Shown: positions 8,568 through 17,034 of the stretch, one piece after another | Layout: each line of letters starts with the position of its first letter | Numbering within the stretch: position 1 is the stretch's first letter | Assembly: GCA_029210815.1 (NCBI GenBank) | Contig: JARGGB010000019.1 | Location: 1 to 46,609, forward strand | Reading direction: 5' to 3' | DNA: 46,609 nucleotides | DNA from: Candidatus Brevefilum sp. | GTDB taxonomy: Bacteria; Chloroflexota; Anaerolineae; Anaerolineales; Anaerolineaceae | Notes under the pieces: model-generated | What the model was told of the DNA's origin: nothing | The model's input: only the letters and a program-made list of their open reading frames with translations | Databases searched by the model: none | Position numbers and translations under genes: made by a program

Positions 8568-9733
8568 TGGCTATTGAAAACAAGAAAATCTATGACGTCA
8601 TTATCATTGGTGCTGGGTCAATTGGCACACCAACTGCATATTTCACGGCAAAAGCCGGCTTGAAAGTTCTCGTCATTGAGATGTATCCCAGCGTTGGGCA
8701 AGCATCGAATAAACATGCCATCGGTGGTATTCGGGCAACACACTCCGATCCCGCCAAAATTAACCTTGGCAAACGCAGTATTGATGTTTTTTCAAACTGG
8801 CAAAACCTTCATGGTGATGATATTGAATGGCGGCAGGGTGGTTACTCTTATGTCGCTTATCAAGAGGAGCATGCCAGGCTTCTTAAGAACCTGATCACCT
8901 GGCAGCAAGAACACAACCTCAATATCTCCTGGCTCAAGAAACATGACCTGCTTGAAGTATTGCCAAACCTCAATCCTGACCAATTGATTGGCGGCACCTT
9001 TTCTCCCGGGGATGGCAGTGCTTCACCCCTGATTTCTGCTTTTGCATTTCATAAACGGGCTGTCGAGGCTGGGGCTGCCTTTCATTTCAATGAGTCAGTT
9101 TTGGATTTTATTTTTGATAGCAGCCGAGTGTCCGGGATTATCACTGACAAAGAAAAGTACCACAGCAAGGTTGTTATCAATGCCGCCGGCGGATGGGCAA
9201 AGCCTTTATCAGCAAAAATTGGGCTGGAAGTTCCCGTTGAACCTGATTCACATGAAGCGGCGATCACAGAGCCAGTTATGCAAATGTTTGAACCAATGAT
9301 CGTTGATATGCGAGCTTACCCCGGATCAGCGAACTTCTATTTCTATCAACATCCAACTGGTAAAATCATCTTTTGTATGACCCCTGATCCACCCATTTGG
9401 GGAACCTATACGATTGCTTCCAGTGAGTTTTTACCCAGGGCAGCACGACGGCTGATTGAATTGATGCCGGTTTTACAATACATCAGGGTTCGTAGAGTGT
9501 GGCGAGGGACTTATCCTATGACGCCAGATGGGTCGCCCATTATTGGAAATGTTGATGGATTGGATGGCTACCTATTAGCTGCTGGCATGTGCGGCCAGGG
9601 TTTTATGTTCGGCCCAGGTGTAGGGCAGCTTCTGACAAATATGGTATTGGATAATCTCGATGAATCCGATCGGGTGATTTTAGACAACCTTTCATTCCAT
9701 CGGAATTTTGACGTTGTAGAAAGGCTAAAATAA
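8564..9733 (+). CDS. DAO-family FAD-dependent dehydrogenase, catalytic beta subunit (HcnC / sarcosine oxidase beta-like)
   Basis: A 389-residue D-amino-acid-oxidase fold protein. The Rossmann motif IIIGAGSIGTPTAYFTAKAG occupies about 13-32, followed by QASNKHAIGGIRATHSD near the flavin. The closing segment PDGSPIIGNVDGLDGYLLAA resembles the conserved end of the fold in glycine, sarcosine and proline oxidases. Its ATG overlaps the upstream stop by four bases (ATGA), so the two are made together as subunits of one enzyme that oxidises an N-methylated or cyclic amino acid. Glycine, sarcosine, proline, hydroxyproline and octopine-type substrates are all possible. Confidence 0.88.
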   Translation: MMAIENKKIYDVIIIGAGSIGTPTAYFTAKAGLKVLVIEMYPSVGQASNKHAIGGIRATHSDPAKINLGKRSIDVFSNWQNLHGDDIEWRQGGYSYVAYQEEHARLLKNLITWQQEHNLNISWLKKHDLLEVLPNLNPDQLIGGTFSPGDGSASPLISAFAFHKRAVEAGAAFHFNESVLDFIFDSSRVSGIITDKEKYHSKVVINAAGGWAKPLSAKIGLEVPVEPDSHEAAITEPVMQMFEPMIVDMRAYPGSANFYFYQHPTGKIIFCMTPDPPIWGTYTIASSEFLPRAARRLIELMPVLQYIRVRRVWRGTYPMTPDGSPIIGNVDGLDGYLLAAGMCGQGFMFGPGVGQLLTNMVLDNLDESDRVILDNLSFHRNFDVVERLK

Positions 9734-10338
9734 TGGTAGAGGCAATTGTGCTTGATTTTGGCGGCGTAATCATACGCACAGAAGACCATACAGGTCGTAG
9801 AGAACTTGAGAAGAAATACGGACTACCAGAAGGCAGCATTCACAATCTGGTTTTCGAATCCGTAGTTTCACAGTCCGCAAGCGTTGGTGAGACTGATGCC
9901 AGTAAAATATGGAATTTTATTGCCGATGAACTGTCGCTTTCTGACGATGAGCTAAATCAATTTAAAGGCAAGTTTTGGGCTGGCGATTATATTGACCATG
10001 AATTGATTGAATTTATGAAGTCATGCAGACCAAACTATAAAACCGCAATTCTGAGCAACGCCTGGAATAACCTGAGAAGCACACTGGATGAAGCATATAA
10101 TATAAAAGAAGGTGAAACTGTAGACCATATCCTGGTATCCGCAGAACTTGGTGTTGTGAAACCGGATCCAAAGATTTATCAAATTTTAGCTGAAACAATC
10201 GACTGCGATTTTAATGGTATTCTCTTTGTTGATGATTATATCGAAAATATTGAAGGTGCAAATTCATTGGGAATTCAAACAATTCATTATAGACCAGGTT
10301 TAGACTTGATTAATGAGATAAAATCAAGGTTGGTATAA
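9733..10338 (+). CDS. HAD-IA family phosphatase (YihX-like subgroup)
   Basis: A 201-residue haloacid-dehalogenase-like hydrolase. Motif I is VLDFGGVI, with nucleophile D8. The usual acid/base Asp two residues on is Gly, which is typical of the YihX/epoxide-hydrolase-N subgroup rather than damage. Motif II is LSNAWN, motif III is the Lys in VVKPDPKIY, and motif IV is FVDDYIENIEGA. The start overlaps the stop of the dehydrogenase gene (TAATG), which puts it in that operon. It could hydrolyse a sugar phosphate. I see no direct chemical link to the upstream enzyme. Confidence 0.85.
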   Translation: MVEAIVLDFGGVIIRTEDHTGRRELEKKYGLPEGSIHNLVFESVVSQSASVGETDASKIWNFIADELSLSDDELNQFKGKFWAGDYIDHELIEFMKSCRPNYKTAILSNAWNNLRSTLDEAYNIKEGETVDHILVSAELGVVKPDPKIYQILAETIDCDFNGILFVDDYIENIEGANSLGIQTIHYRPGLDLINEIKSRLV

Positions 10339-10371
10339 CTCAAATTTTTACGCGATGAAAGAAGACACGCG

Positions 10372-12570
10372 ATGCAACTTGAACAATTTCTGGAGAAATT
10401 ACCAGAAAATTATTCGGTTTTAGATATTGAACAAATAAAAAAAGCCTATCAGATTGCGCATAAAGCGCACGAAGGTCAAACCCTCCCGAGCGGATTGCCG
10501 TATATCTCCCATTGTGTTGCTGTTGCGACAATTCTGGCAGAAATGACAGTGCCCCCTGAGTTAATCATTACAGCCTTATTACATGACGCTGTCGAAGACA
10601 CAAACATCACCCTTGAGGATATTCGAAAAGAATTCAACCAGGAAGTTGCCACGCTTGTTGACGGGGTTACAAAATTAACGCACTTACCTAATCTTTTACG
10701 TGGGGACCAGCACAAAGACATCCCTGGAAAAGAAAAAGCGCAAACACCCCATCGAAAAGTACGCGAAGATGAAATTGCAGAAACCTTAAGAAAAACTTTT
10801 CTCGCAATGAGCGATGATATTCGGGTGGTATTGGTTAAACTTGCCGATCGCCTCCATAATATGCGGACGCTCTCTTATCTTGAAGAAGACATTCAGAAAC
10901 GCATCGCCCAGGAAACCCTCGATATTTTTGCACCATTAGCAAATCGATTGGGGATTTGGCAAATAAAGTGGGAATTAGAGGATCTCGCCTTTAGATATGT
11001 TTCCCCGAATGAATACAAAAGTATTGCTGAAAAATTAGCTAATCGACGAGCTGATCGAGAAAAACAGATCCAGGAAATCATTAACCGGTTGCACAAAGAA
11101 CTCGGAGCAGAAGGCATCAAGGCTAAGATTTCAGGAAGACCCAAACACATCTATTCCATTTATCAGAAAATGGTCCAAAAAGAAAAACCATTTGAGATGT
11201 TAATGGACTTAAGGGGTGTTCGATTAATTGTTGAGGATGTTGCAGCTTGTTACAAAGCTTTGGGTGTGGTTCACATGAAATGGCGTCCGATTCCCGGCGA
11301 ATTCGACGACTACATCGCATCGAAAAAAGACAATAATTATCAGTCCTTACACACCGCTGTCATTTTTGATGACGGCAAGCCCCTTGAAGTTCAAATTCGA
11401 ACCCAGGATATGCATGAAAGTGCTGAATTTGGAATTGCTGCTCACTGGCGTTACAAAGAAGACCAGAGCAATATTAAAGAATCTTACCAACAAAAAATTA
11501 GCTGGTTGAGAAGTCTATTTGCATGGCAGCAAGATGAAGAAAACGCTGACGAACTTGTTGACAGCTGGAAATCTGACGTTTTTAAAGATCGAGTCTACGT
11601 TCTCACACCCCAGGGGGACATCATCGATTTGCCTGCGGGTTCAACACCAATCGATTTTGCTTATCATGTCCATACCGAAATTGGTCATCGGTGCCGTGGT
11701 GCGAAAATCAATGGTAAGCTGGTCTCATTGGACTATTTATTACAAACGGGAGATCAGGTTGAAGTTCTGACGGCTAAACGCGGCGGTCCATCACGCGATT
11801 GGTTAAATACAACCCTGGGATTGGTACACACAAGCCGCGCACGTTCAAAAATTAAACAGTGGTTCAAAAAACAAGACCGGGACTCAAATTTAGCCCAGGG
11901 GAAAGCCATCCTTGAAAAAGAATTTAAGCGCCTGGGTCTCAAATCTGTAAATTTTGATGAGATTCTGTCGGAGCTAAATGTCAAAACAATTGATGACCTT
12001 TATGTTGCGATAGGATGCGGCGATATCGGCTCTGGACGAGTGATAAACAAGCTTGCTGAGATAGAAGATGAGGAACTTGAACCAGAACTGGAATTTGATC
12101 TGGTTGAAGCGCCCTCCACAATTGTTCCATCGGATGCAGTTAAAGTGATGGGACTTAAGGGCATCGCGACCACCATGGCGAAATGCTGCAACCCGATGCC
12201 AGGGGATGAAATTATTGGCTACATCACCCGTGGAAGAGGAGCGACCATCCACCGGGCAGATTGCCCTAATATTTTGCGTGTAACTGAAAAAGAACGCCTT
12301 GTGGAAGTTTCTTGGGGACAACCTGGGAAAACATTCACAGTACCCATTCAAATCAAAGCTTACGATCGCCAGGGTTTAATGGGAGATATCTCCAATGTCA
12401 TCGCTGACGAATCCATTAACCTGATTGACATGAGCCTGAAAATGAATCAACATTTGGCTGTAATAAAAATAGTGCTCGGCGTGCAGGGAATTTCTCAACT
12501 CAGCAGGGTTTTAACAAAGCTTGAAAACTTGCCTAATGTATTTGAAGCCAAACGGCAGCGCCCTGGCTAA
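10372..12570 (+). CDS. rel: Bifunctional-type (p)ppGpp synthetase/hydrolase (Rel/SpoT family)
   Basis: The 732-residue long RSH protein sets the alarmone level. The N-terminal HD hydrolase looks intact (H47, the HD pair in LLHDAVEDT at 71-72, and D159 in KLADRLHNM), with an extra loop of about ten residues near 110-125. The synthetase domain has RGVRLIV and the nucleotide segment NNYQSLHTAV. A TGS domain (about 400-460, DRVYVLTPQGDIIDLPAG), a conserved-cysteine helical region (TTMAKCCNPMPGDEIIGYI) and a C-terminal ACT domain (about 655-730) follow. The residues at 310-313 are EFDD, the motif of hydrolase-dead RelA, although the HD site here is complete. It lies 33 bases after the HAD gene. 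Confidence 0.95.
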   Translation: MQLEQFLEKLPENYSVLDIEQIKKAYQIAHKAHEGQTLPSGLPYISHCVAVATILAEMTVPPELIITALLHDAVEDTNITLEDIRKEFNQEVATLVDGVTKLTHLPNLLRGDQHKDIPGKEKAQTPHRKVREDEIAETLRKTFLAMSDDIRVVLVKLADRLHNMRTLSYLEEDIQKRIAQETLDIFAPLANRLGIWQIKWELEDLAFRYVSPNEYKSIAEKLANRRADREKQIQEIINRLHKELGAEGIKAKISGRPKHIYSIYQKMVQKEKPFEMLMDLRGVRLIVEDVAACYKALGVVHMKWRPIPGEFDDYIASKKDNNYQSLHTAVIFDDGKPLEVQIRTQDMHESAEFGIAAHWRYKEDQSNIKESYQQKISWLRSLFAWQQDEENADELVDSWKSDVFKDRVYVLTPQGDIIDLPAGSTPIDFAYHVHTEIGHRCRGAKINGKLVSLDYLLQTGDQVEVLTAKRGGPSRDWLNTTLGLVHTSRARSKIKQWFKKQDRDSNLAQGKAILEKEFKRLGLKSVNFDEILSELNVKTIDDLYVAIGCGDIGSGRVINKLAEIEDEELEPELEFDLVEAPSTIVPSDAVKVMGLKGIATTMAKCCNPMPGDEIIGYITRGRGATIHRADCPNILRVTEKERLVEVSWGQPGKTFTVPIQIKAYDRQGLMGDISNVIADESINLIDMSLKMNQHLAVIKIVLGVQGISQLSRVLTKLENLPNVFEAKRQRPG

Positions 12571-12602
12571 ACCGAAATATGAAATTCGGACCAATGATTT
12601 TT

Positions 12603-12630
12603 TTGCCCTTTACTATTTAAAATTTATAGT
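12603..12630 (+). promoter_or_regulatory. Candidate promoter of the acidic Cys4 protein gene
   Basis: TTGCCC (12603-12608) and TATAGT (12625-12630) are 16 bases apart, and the -10 lies 49 bases before the start at 12680. A short hairpin, CCGAA/TTCGG (12572-12589), with a T-run just upstream may be a weak terminator for rel. Confidence 0.5.
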
Positions 12631-12679
12631 GTAAAATCTCGACCGAGCAACCACTATGAAATCTTAATCAGGAGGAATT

Positions 12680-12937
12680 ATGCCTCGAATTCATTGCCAT
12701 TATCTTGATTGTGTTTTCCTTGATGAAAAGTATTGCAGTGCAGCTGCAATTGAATTAGATCCGGATACCGGATGTAAAACCTACCAGCCCAATGAGGATG
12801 TTGATATTGAGGACTGGGACGAACCAGAAGACATCGATGAGTGGGATGAAATGGAAGACGACGAAGATGAAGATCTCTGGTTAGACGACGATGACGATCT
12901 GCTTGATCTCGAATTAGATGATGAGGACGACTTCTAA
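12680..12937 (+). CDS. Small DUF1540-like Cys4 protein with a strongly acidic tail
   Basis: An 85-residue protein with a very good ribosome-binding site (AGGAGG, seven bases before ATG). The first 35 residues carry four cysteines in the pattern C-x4-C-x7-C-x12-C (C6, C11, C19, C32), with A-A-x-I-E-L between the third and fourth and K-T-Y after the last. This resembles the DUF1540 pattern of small metal-binding domains. From about residue 39 to the end nearly every residue is D, E, L or W. It may be a zinc- or iron-binding mini-protein whose tail mimics nucleic acid or binds cations. No function is established. It has its own promoter and terminator. Confidence 0.75.
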   Translation: MPRIHCHYLDCVFLDEKYCSAAAIELDPDTGCKTYQPNEDVDIEDWDEPEDIDEWDEMEDDEDEDLWLDDDDDLLDLELDDEDDF

Positions 12938-12961
12938 CAAAAATCTCCAAGCCAAAACGAC

Positions 12962-13000
12962 TTCATAATTAACATCAAAAGTGCTAATGTTGATTATGAA
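12962..13000. repeat. AT-rich 14-bp inverted repeat between two genes
   Basis: TTCATAATTAACAT (12962-12975) pairs with ATGTTGATTATGAA (12987-13000) over 14 positions, one of them a G-U wobble in RNA, around an 11-base loop. There is no T-run after it, so it is not an obvious terminator. It could be an operator, or a 3'-end stabilising hairpin of the acidic-protein mRNA. Confidence 0.6.
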
Positions 13001-13017
13001 ATTCATTAAATAAAAAC

Positions 13018-13046
13018 AGGAGGCTTTATTGAGCCTTTTGTTGTTT
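13018..13046 (+). terminator. Probable Rho-independent terminator after the acidic protein gene
   Basis: AGGCT (13021-13025), loop TTATTG and AGCCT (13032-13036) form a hairpin that can extend by A-U and G-U pairs to eight base pairs. A T-rich tract with TTTTG follows. Confidence 0.5.
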
Positions 13047-13146
13047 AAATCACCTGCAAACCACCAACAGCATCATATTGAGTATAATTCAACATGTAAA
13101 ATCAAAACTGCGTTATCCTTAACATTAATAGAGAAAGCAGAAAAAT

Positions 13147-13668
13147 ATGACTGAAAATGAATATCTCCCATATAAAGCAATAAATGTTTACATCGAAAGC
13201 GATTTCTTACGAAAAACCCTCGAGTTTATATTAAAAAACTTCAACACATTACCAAAAGAAGACCAAATTTCGTTTGTGAAGTTTTTCAGAGAATATGTCA
13301 ATATACTTGGATTTCGCAATCCAATGCGAGCACCCCTCACACTCCAGGTAAACGCTTATATTAAGGCGTTTGAAGAAAAAGACGAGGTCATTCCATTTAC
13401 ACTTTCCACCTGGTCTAAAATCAAATCGGATTTTGCGTCTATAGTGAAATCCTGGCTTGAATCTGAAGGTTGGGATCAATTAAGCACAGAGAAGAATTTC
13501 AACGAGAACGAGGGATTTCTCAACAAATGGCTGGAGGGATTATCTTTCGAAAAAATTATTGATGGCTTTAAAAAAGCGCATCCCAAGCTCGACTTGGACG
13601 AGGATGACTTAATCCTGATGGTTTTATGGATTTCAGGAAGATTACCCCAGGAAGATTCTGGTTTATAA
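13147..13668 (+). CDS. Hypothetical acidic helical protein
   Basis: A 173-residue soluble protein that I do not recognise. It is predicted by eye to be mostly alpha-helical. The N-terminal half is rich in Phe and Lys (TLEFILKNFNTLPKEDQISFVKF is a helix pair), and the C-terminal part is acidic (LDLDEDDLILMVLWISG). No signal peptide, membrane helix, Cys motif or nucleotide motif is visible. It sits 41 bases before the Asp23 gene and may share its transcript with that gene and nusB. The TATAAT at 13083-13088 could be its -10 box. The ORF is long and has plausible codon use, so it is likely a real gene. Confidence 0.7.
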   Translation: MTENEYLPYKAINVYIESDFLRKTLEFILKNFNTLPKEDQISFVKFFREYVNILGFRNPMRAPLTLQVNAYIKAFEEKDEVIPFTLSTWSKIKSDFASIVKSWLESEGWDQLSTEKNFNENEGFLNKWLEGLSFEKIIDGFKKAHPKLDLDEDDLILMVLWISGRLPQEDSGL

Positions 13669-13709
13669 TTTTAGCTGCACACACTTTCAACCGTTTGACG
13701 GGAGTAATT

Positions 13710-14060
13710 ATGGATACCTCTGCGACACAAGAAGACGTCGGAAAGACAACAATATCAACTGAAGTACTGCACAAAATTGCCAGACTCACCACACTCAGTG
13801 TTGATGGTGTTTGTCGTATGGCAAGTTTTAAGGGCAGCTTTGAAAAAATTTTAGGTAAAGAAGAATACGAGGGGGTTAAGGTACAAATCAGGGATAATAT
13901 GGTATTTGCAGAGATATTTGTTGTTCTAATTAGCGGTTTGAATGTTCGTGATATTTCAAGAGAGATACAATCACGGGTTTCAAGAGCGATATCGGAGATC
14001 GTAGGTATGGAAGTTGGTGGTGTCAACATTCATATTATGGATATCGATTTCAGCTCATAA
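13710..14060 (+). CDS. Asp23/Gls24 family envelope stress response protein
   Basis: I start at ATG 13710, which has GGGAG a few bases upstream. A longer frame reaches back into the preceding gene but has no homology there. The 116-residue protein has the family layout: a basic helix-strand segment (STEVLHKIARLTTLSVDGVC), then VKVQIRDNMVFAEIFVVLISG, then VRDISREIQSRVSRAISEIVGMEVGGVNIHIMDI. Members are membrane-anchored or cytoplasmic proteins linked to cell-wall stress. In Gram-positive bacteria and relatives this family is often encoded directly before nusB, and that order holds here (27-base gap). Confidence 0.92.
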   Translation: MDTSATQEDVGKTTISTEVLHKIARLTTLSVDGVCRMASFKGSFEKILGKEEYEGVKVQIRDNMVFAEIFVVLISGLNVRDISREIQSRVSRAISEIVGMEVGGVNIHIMDIDFSS

Positions 14061-14087
14061 ATAACAATCAAAAAGAAGACATCTAAT

Positions 14088-14540
14088 ATGAAATCACGCA
14101 CAAAAGCCCGAAGTATCGCCTTACAGGTGCTTTACGAAGTGGATATCAGCGGGCACAAACCCGGGAAAGTCCTTGAAGAACATTTCCTGCGTCTAAAAAT
14201 GGACAATGCTTATAAAAAATTTATCAGTGAGATTGTCTCTGGCGTGACTTCCTATAAAGAAGTTCTTGATGAATTTATCGCTGATTTTGCGCCAGAGTGG
14301 CCGCTGGACCAGGTCGCATTTATTGATCGCAACCTGTTAAGGATTGCGTTATGGGAAATGGGGGTCTACAAAAGTACACCTGTTAAAGTTGTGATTAATG
14401 AAGCTGTGGAGCTGGCTAAATTATATGGTGCTGAGGGATCACCAAGATTTATAAATGGTGTTTTGGGGGGATTTATTGATAACCTTCAAGAAATCAAATT
14501 TAACATGGAGATCGTTCAGGACAATGACGAAGAGCAATAA
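14088..14540 (+). CDS. nusB: Transcription antitermination protein NusB
   Basis: NusB pairs with NusE (S10) on boxA of rRNA operons. The 150-residue all-helical protein has the family start RSIALQVLYEVDISG (about 6-20), the core QVAFIDRNLLRIALWEMGVY (about 81-100) and the end motif VVINEAVELAKLYGAEGSPRFINGVLG. Length is normal. Its last 17 bases overlap the next gene, whose ATG lies at 14524 in another frame. Confidence 0.96.
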   Translation: MKSRTKARSIALQVLYEVDISGHKPGKVLEEHFLRLKMDNAYKKFISEIVSGVTSYKEVLDEFIADFAPEWPLDQVAFIDRNLLRIALWEMGVYKSTPVKVVINEAVELAKLYGAEGSPRFINGVLGGFIDNLQEIKFNMEIVQDNDEEQ

Positions 14541-16974
14541 GGGCTCATTTCACAAAAAAAGAAATTTCAAAAGAATAATTCTTTTATTGATTCTGCCTGT
14601 TGTGCTTTTTGGTTGTAATCTCCCAACGACAGAAAATACACTCCTTCAGGATCGCTCGCAAAGTTTGGAAGCTTATGCAACCCCATTTGTAAAAGTTCAA
14701 TTCACCGTAAGCTTGCCAACGCCTCTATCGGAGGGAGAAACCGTCACCATAGTTATTCTCGATGAGGTCACCGGATTACCTTACAACCGTCAGACTTACG
14801 AGATGAAGGAAGTCGATTCCCTATCCTACACAGCCGCACTATCCATTCCAATGCAATCAGTTGTCAAGTATCGCTATGAGAAAATCGGAACGGAAAACAT
14901 GCTCGAAATCAGTCCAAATGGGAGGCATGTTCGTTACCGTATGTATTATGTGGAAGGTAATGCTGAGCACTCTGATGAGATCTTTTCCTGGAAAAACGAT
15001 AAGAGGGATTTTGAAGTGGGACGTTTTGAAGGCGTCGTTCTCGATCAAAACACAGGTTTACCCATCCCGGATATTTTAATCAACGTTGGCGGTATAACGC
15101 GATTTACAGATACAAAAGGTCTTTTTGTTTTTAACAATTTACCCGCAGGAACCCACAATACCGTCTTCTTTGCCATCGATGGAAAATATAGAGTCCATCA
15201 ACAAGGCGCAGTGATCGCCACAGGCAAAACAACACCTGCAAATATTAAATTGATCCCAAACACCGCTGTTGAGGTCACATTTCTTGTATCTCCTCCTGAT
15301 GATGCCCTGGGTGCACCAGTTTATATAGCGGGAAACCTGGTGCAATTTGGAAACACCTTTTCTGATTTGATGGGCTCAATGAGTATTGAAACCAGTCGAA
15401 TGCCATTGTTGGAACCGCAAGCTGATGGAAAATTAAGTAAAACGATGAATTTATACACAGGCACAGATCTTCGGTTTAAGTTCACCCTTGGAGACGGTTA
15501 TTGGAATACAGAACAAAAGGCTGAAGGCGGAAATTTTACCAGGCAGTTGATCGTGCCTGATCAAAATGTTACGTTGGAACTTCAAATTGAATCATGGCGC
15601 TCATCGGTTTTTGAACCAATTTCATTCAGCACATTTATTCATCCGAGCTTTGGTTACGCAGGTGAAAGGTATATCCAATTCAAGGTCAATGATTGGACCG
15701 AACCACTACGGATGTGGCCAATTGGGAATGGGAATTATCTGTATATTTTATTCTCACCATTTGAGATGGCTTCGCCAATCACCTATCGAGTATGTCTCAA
15801 TACTGTCTGCAATTCTCCAAAAACAAATTCGCTGATCAGCAAGGAAGAACAGGTTGAACCAAGCGACCAGCCATTAACCCGTTCGATCACGGTTGACTCC
15901 TGGTTGAGCGAATTAACCCAGGAAACCTTCCCGGATATTTACCGCATTCCTTTCCCATACAAATCACAGGATTATAAAACAATTATTGAATTGAGCCCGC
16001 GAATAAGACCAAGCGAATCCGCCCTCATCTCTATAGCTATAGAGGAAATTAGCCAAATGAATGCCAACACGGTGATCCTGACGCCGCAGTGGTTCCAAAA
16101 TGGTGCTGAGGATTTGTTACATCCTGAAATCGGAAAAACACCTTTTTACTTTGAGTTGTATAACTATATAAATACCATCAAAGAAAATGGTTTTGCAGTA
16201 GGTATTTATCCCCAAATGGAAATATTGACTGCCGTTGATGGGTTAACTTTCTCAGGTCAAAACAAATCCTGGCGGCAATCATGGTTCGATTCATATCGAC
16301 AATTCGTTCTCAACTATGCGAAGTTAGCAGAAATTACAAACGCGGAATACCTTCTTATTGGCGATAAAATTCTTCTTGAAAGCTTGCCAGACCAAAATTC
16401 TTATAGCGCTGACCAGGTCAAAGATCAATGGCTGAATTTAATTTCCGATATCCGAAGTGAATATGATGGCAAGCTTGTATGGGCAGCGAATGCAGGGACC
16501 GAAATGGACCCATTGCCTGAATTTATCGACTCTTTTGACGAAATTTACGTCAGCATGGACAGCCCTCTTTCTGATGGAACGAGTGCTTCATTTGATCAAA
16601 TTGCGTATGGTTTTACAAGAACTTTGGATAATTTTCTTTACGAAGTTTACAGAAGCACATTAAAACCTGTCACTCTTGCTTTTGCTTACCCCTCTATTGA
16701 TGGCGCTGTACAGGGCTGTCAGCTCCTCAATAATGATTGTAATAACGATGGTTTATTTGTTGAAGAAGAAGTCTCAGATCAAACCCTCGATCTTTTTGAG
16801 CAAGCAGAAATTTACAATGCTATTTTCCCCACAGCCGCAAGCCGGGAATGGATTACAGGTATTTCCATACGCGGTTACATCCCCGGCGGCACATCTGATG
16901 ACCTGACTTCATCAATTTCCGGAAAACCCGCAAAAGATGTCATTCAGCACTGGTTTTCAGGCCTCAATCAATAA
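14524..16974 (+). CDS. Multi-domain surface lipoprotein with carbohydrate-binding-like modules and a degenerate GH-A-like TIM barrel
   Basis: I start at ATG 14524, because the 30 residues that follow form a lipoprotein signal: basic N terminus, LLLILPVVLFG, lipidated C31. The 816-residue protein then shows a CBM20-like beta-sandwich (about 45-150, with SVVKYRYEKIGTENMLEI), a carboxypeptidase-regulatory-like domain (about 160-245, FEGVVLDQNTGLPIPDILI), a second CBM-like sandwich (about 248-360), a third sandwich ending in ITYRVCLNTVCN, and a C-terminal barrel (about 485-815) resembling GH113-type glycosidases (NANTVILTPQWFQNG). The expected catalytic Glu sites read IGDKI and LAFAYPS, with no Glu at either. 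It may therefore bind glycans rather than cleave them. The domain calls are by eye. Confidence 0.72.
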   Translation: MTKSNKGSFHKKRNFKRIILLLILPVVLFGCNLPTTENTLLQDRSQSLEAYATPFVKVQFTVSLPTPLSEGETVTIVILDEVTGLPYNRQTYEMKEVDSLSYTAALSIPMQSVVKYRYEKIGTENMLEISPNGRHVRYRMYYVEGNAEHSDEIFSWKNDKRDFEVGRFEGVVLDQNTGLPIPDILINVGGITRFTDTKGLFVFNNLPAGTHNTVFFAIDGKYRVHQQGAVIATGKTTPANIKLIPNTAVEVTFLVSPPDDALGAPVYIAGNLVQFGNTFSDLMGSMSIETSRMPLLEPQADGKLSKTMNLYTGTDLRFKFTLGDGYWNTEQKAEGGNFTRQLIVPDQNVTLELQIESWRSSVFEPISFSTFIHPSFGYAGERYIQFKVNDWTEPLRMWPIGNGNYLYILFSPFEMASPITYRVCLNTVCNSPKTNSLISKEEQVEPSDQPLTRSITVDSWLSELTQETFPDIYRIPFPYKSQDYKTIIELSPRIRPSESALISIAIEEISQMNANTVILTPQWFQNGAEDLLHPEIGKTPFYFELYNYINTIKENGFAVGIYPQMEILTAVDGLTFSGQNKSWRQSWFDSYRQFVLNYAKLAEITNAEYLLIGDKILLESLPDQNSYSADQVKDQWLNLISDIRSEYDGKLVWAANAGTEMDPLPEFIDSFDEIYVSMDSPLSDGTSASFDQIAYGFTRTLDNFLYEVYRSTLKPVTLAFAYPSIDGAVQGCQLLNNDCNNDGLFVEEEVSDQTLDLFEQAEIYNAIFPTAASREWITGISIRGYIPGGTSDDLTSSISGKPAKDVIQHWFSGLNQ

Positions 16975-17034
16975 TAATTAAATTTAATCTATGCGAATAC
17001 TACTAATATTATTAGAAGGAAACAGGATTTGCTC

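Noticed and set aside
9733-9762. Broken catalytic motif in the HAD protein (D-F-G-G)
   Set aside because: Loss of the second Asp is normal in the YihX-like HAD subgroup, and the other motifs are intact.
12572-12604. Terminator directly after rel
   Set aside because: The stem (CCGAA/TTCGG) has only five pairs, and the T-run is displaced by several bases. It is too weak to call as a feature.
17029-17034. TTG start for pckA
   Set aside because: CAGGA is ideally spaced for ATG 17035 and almost touches the TTG.
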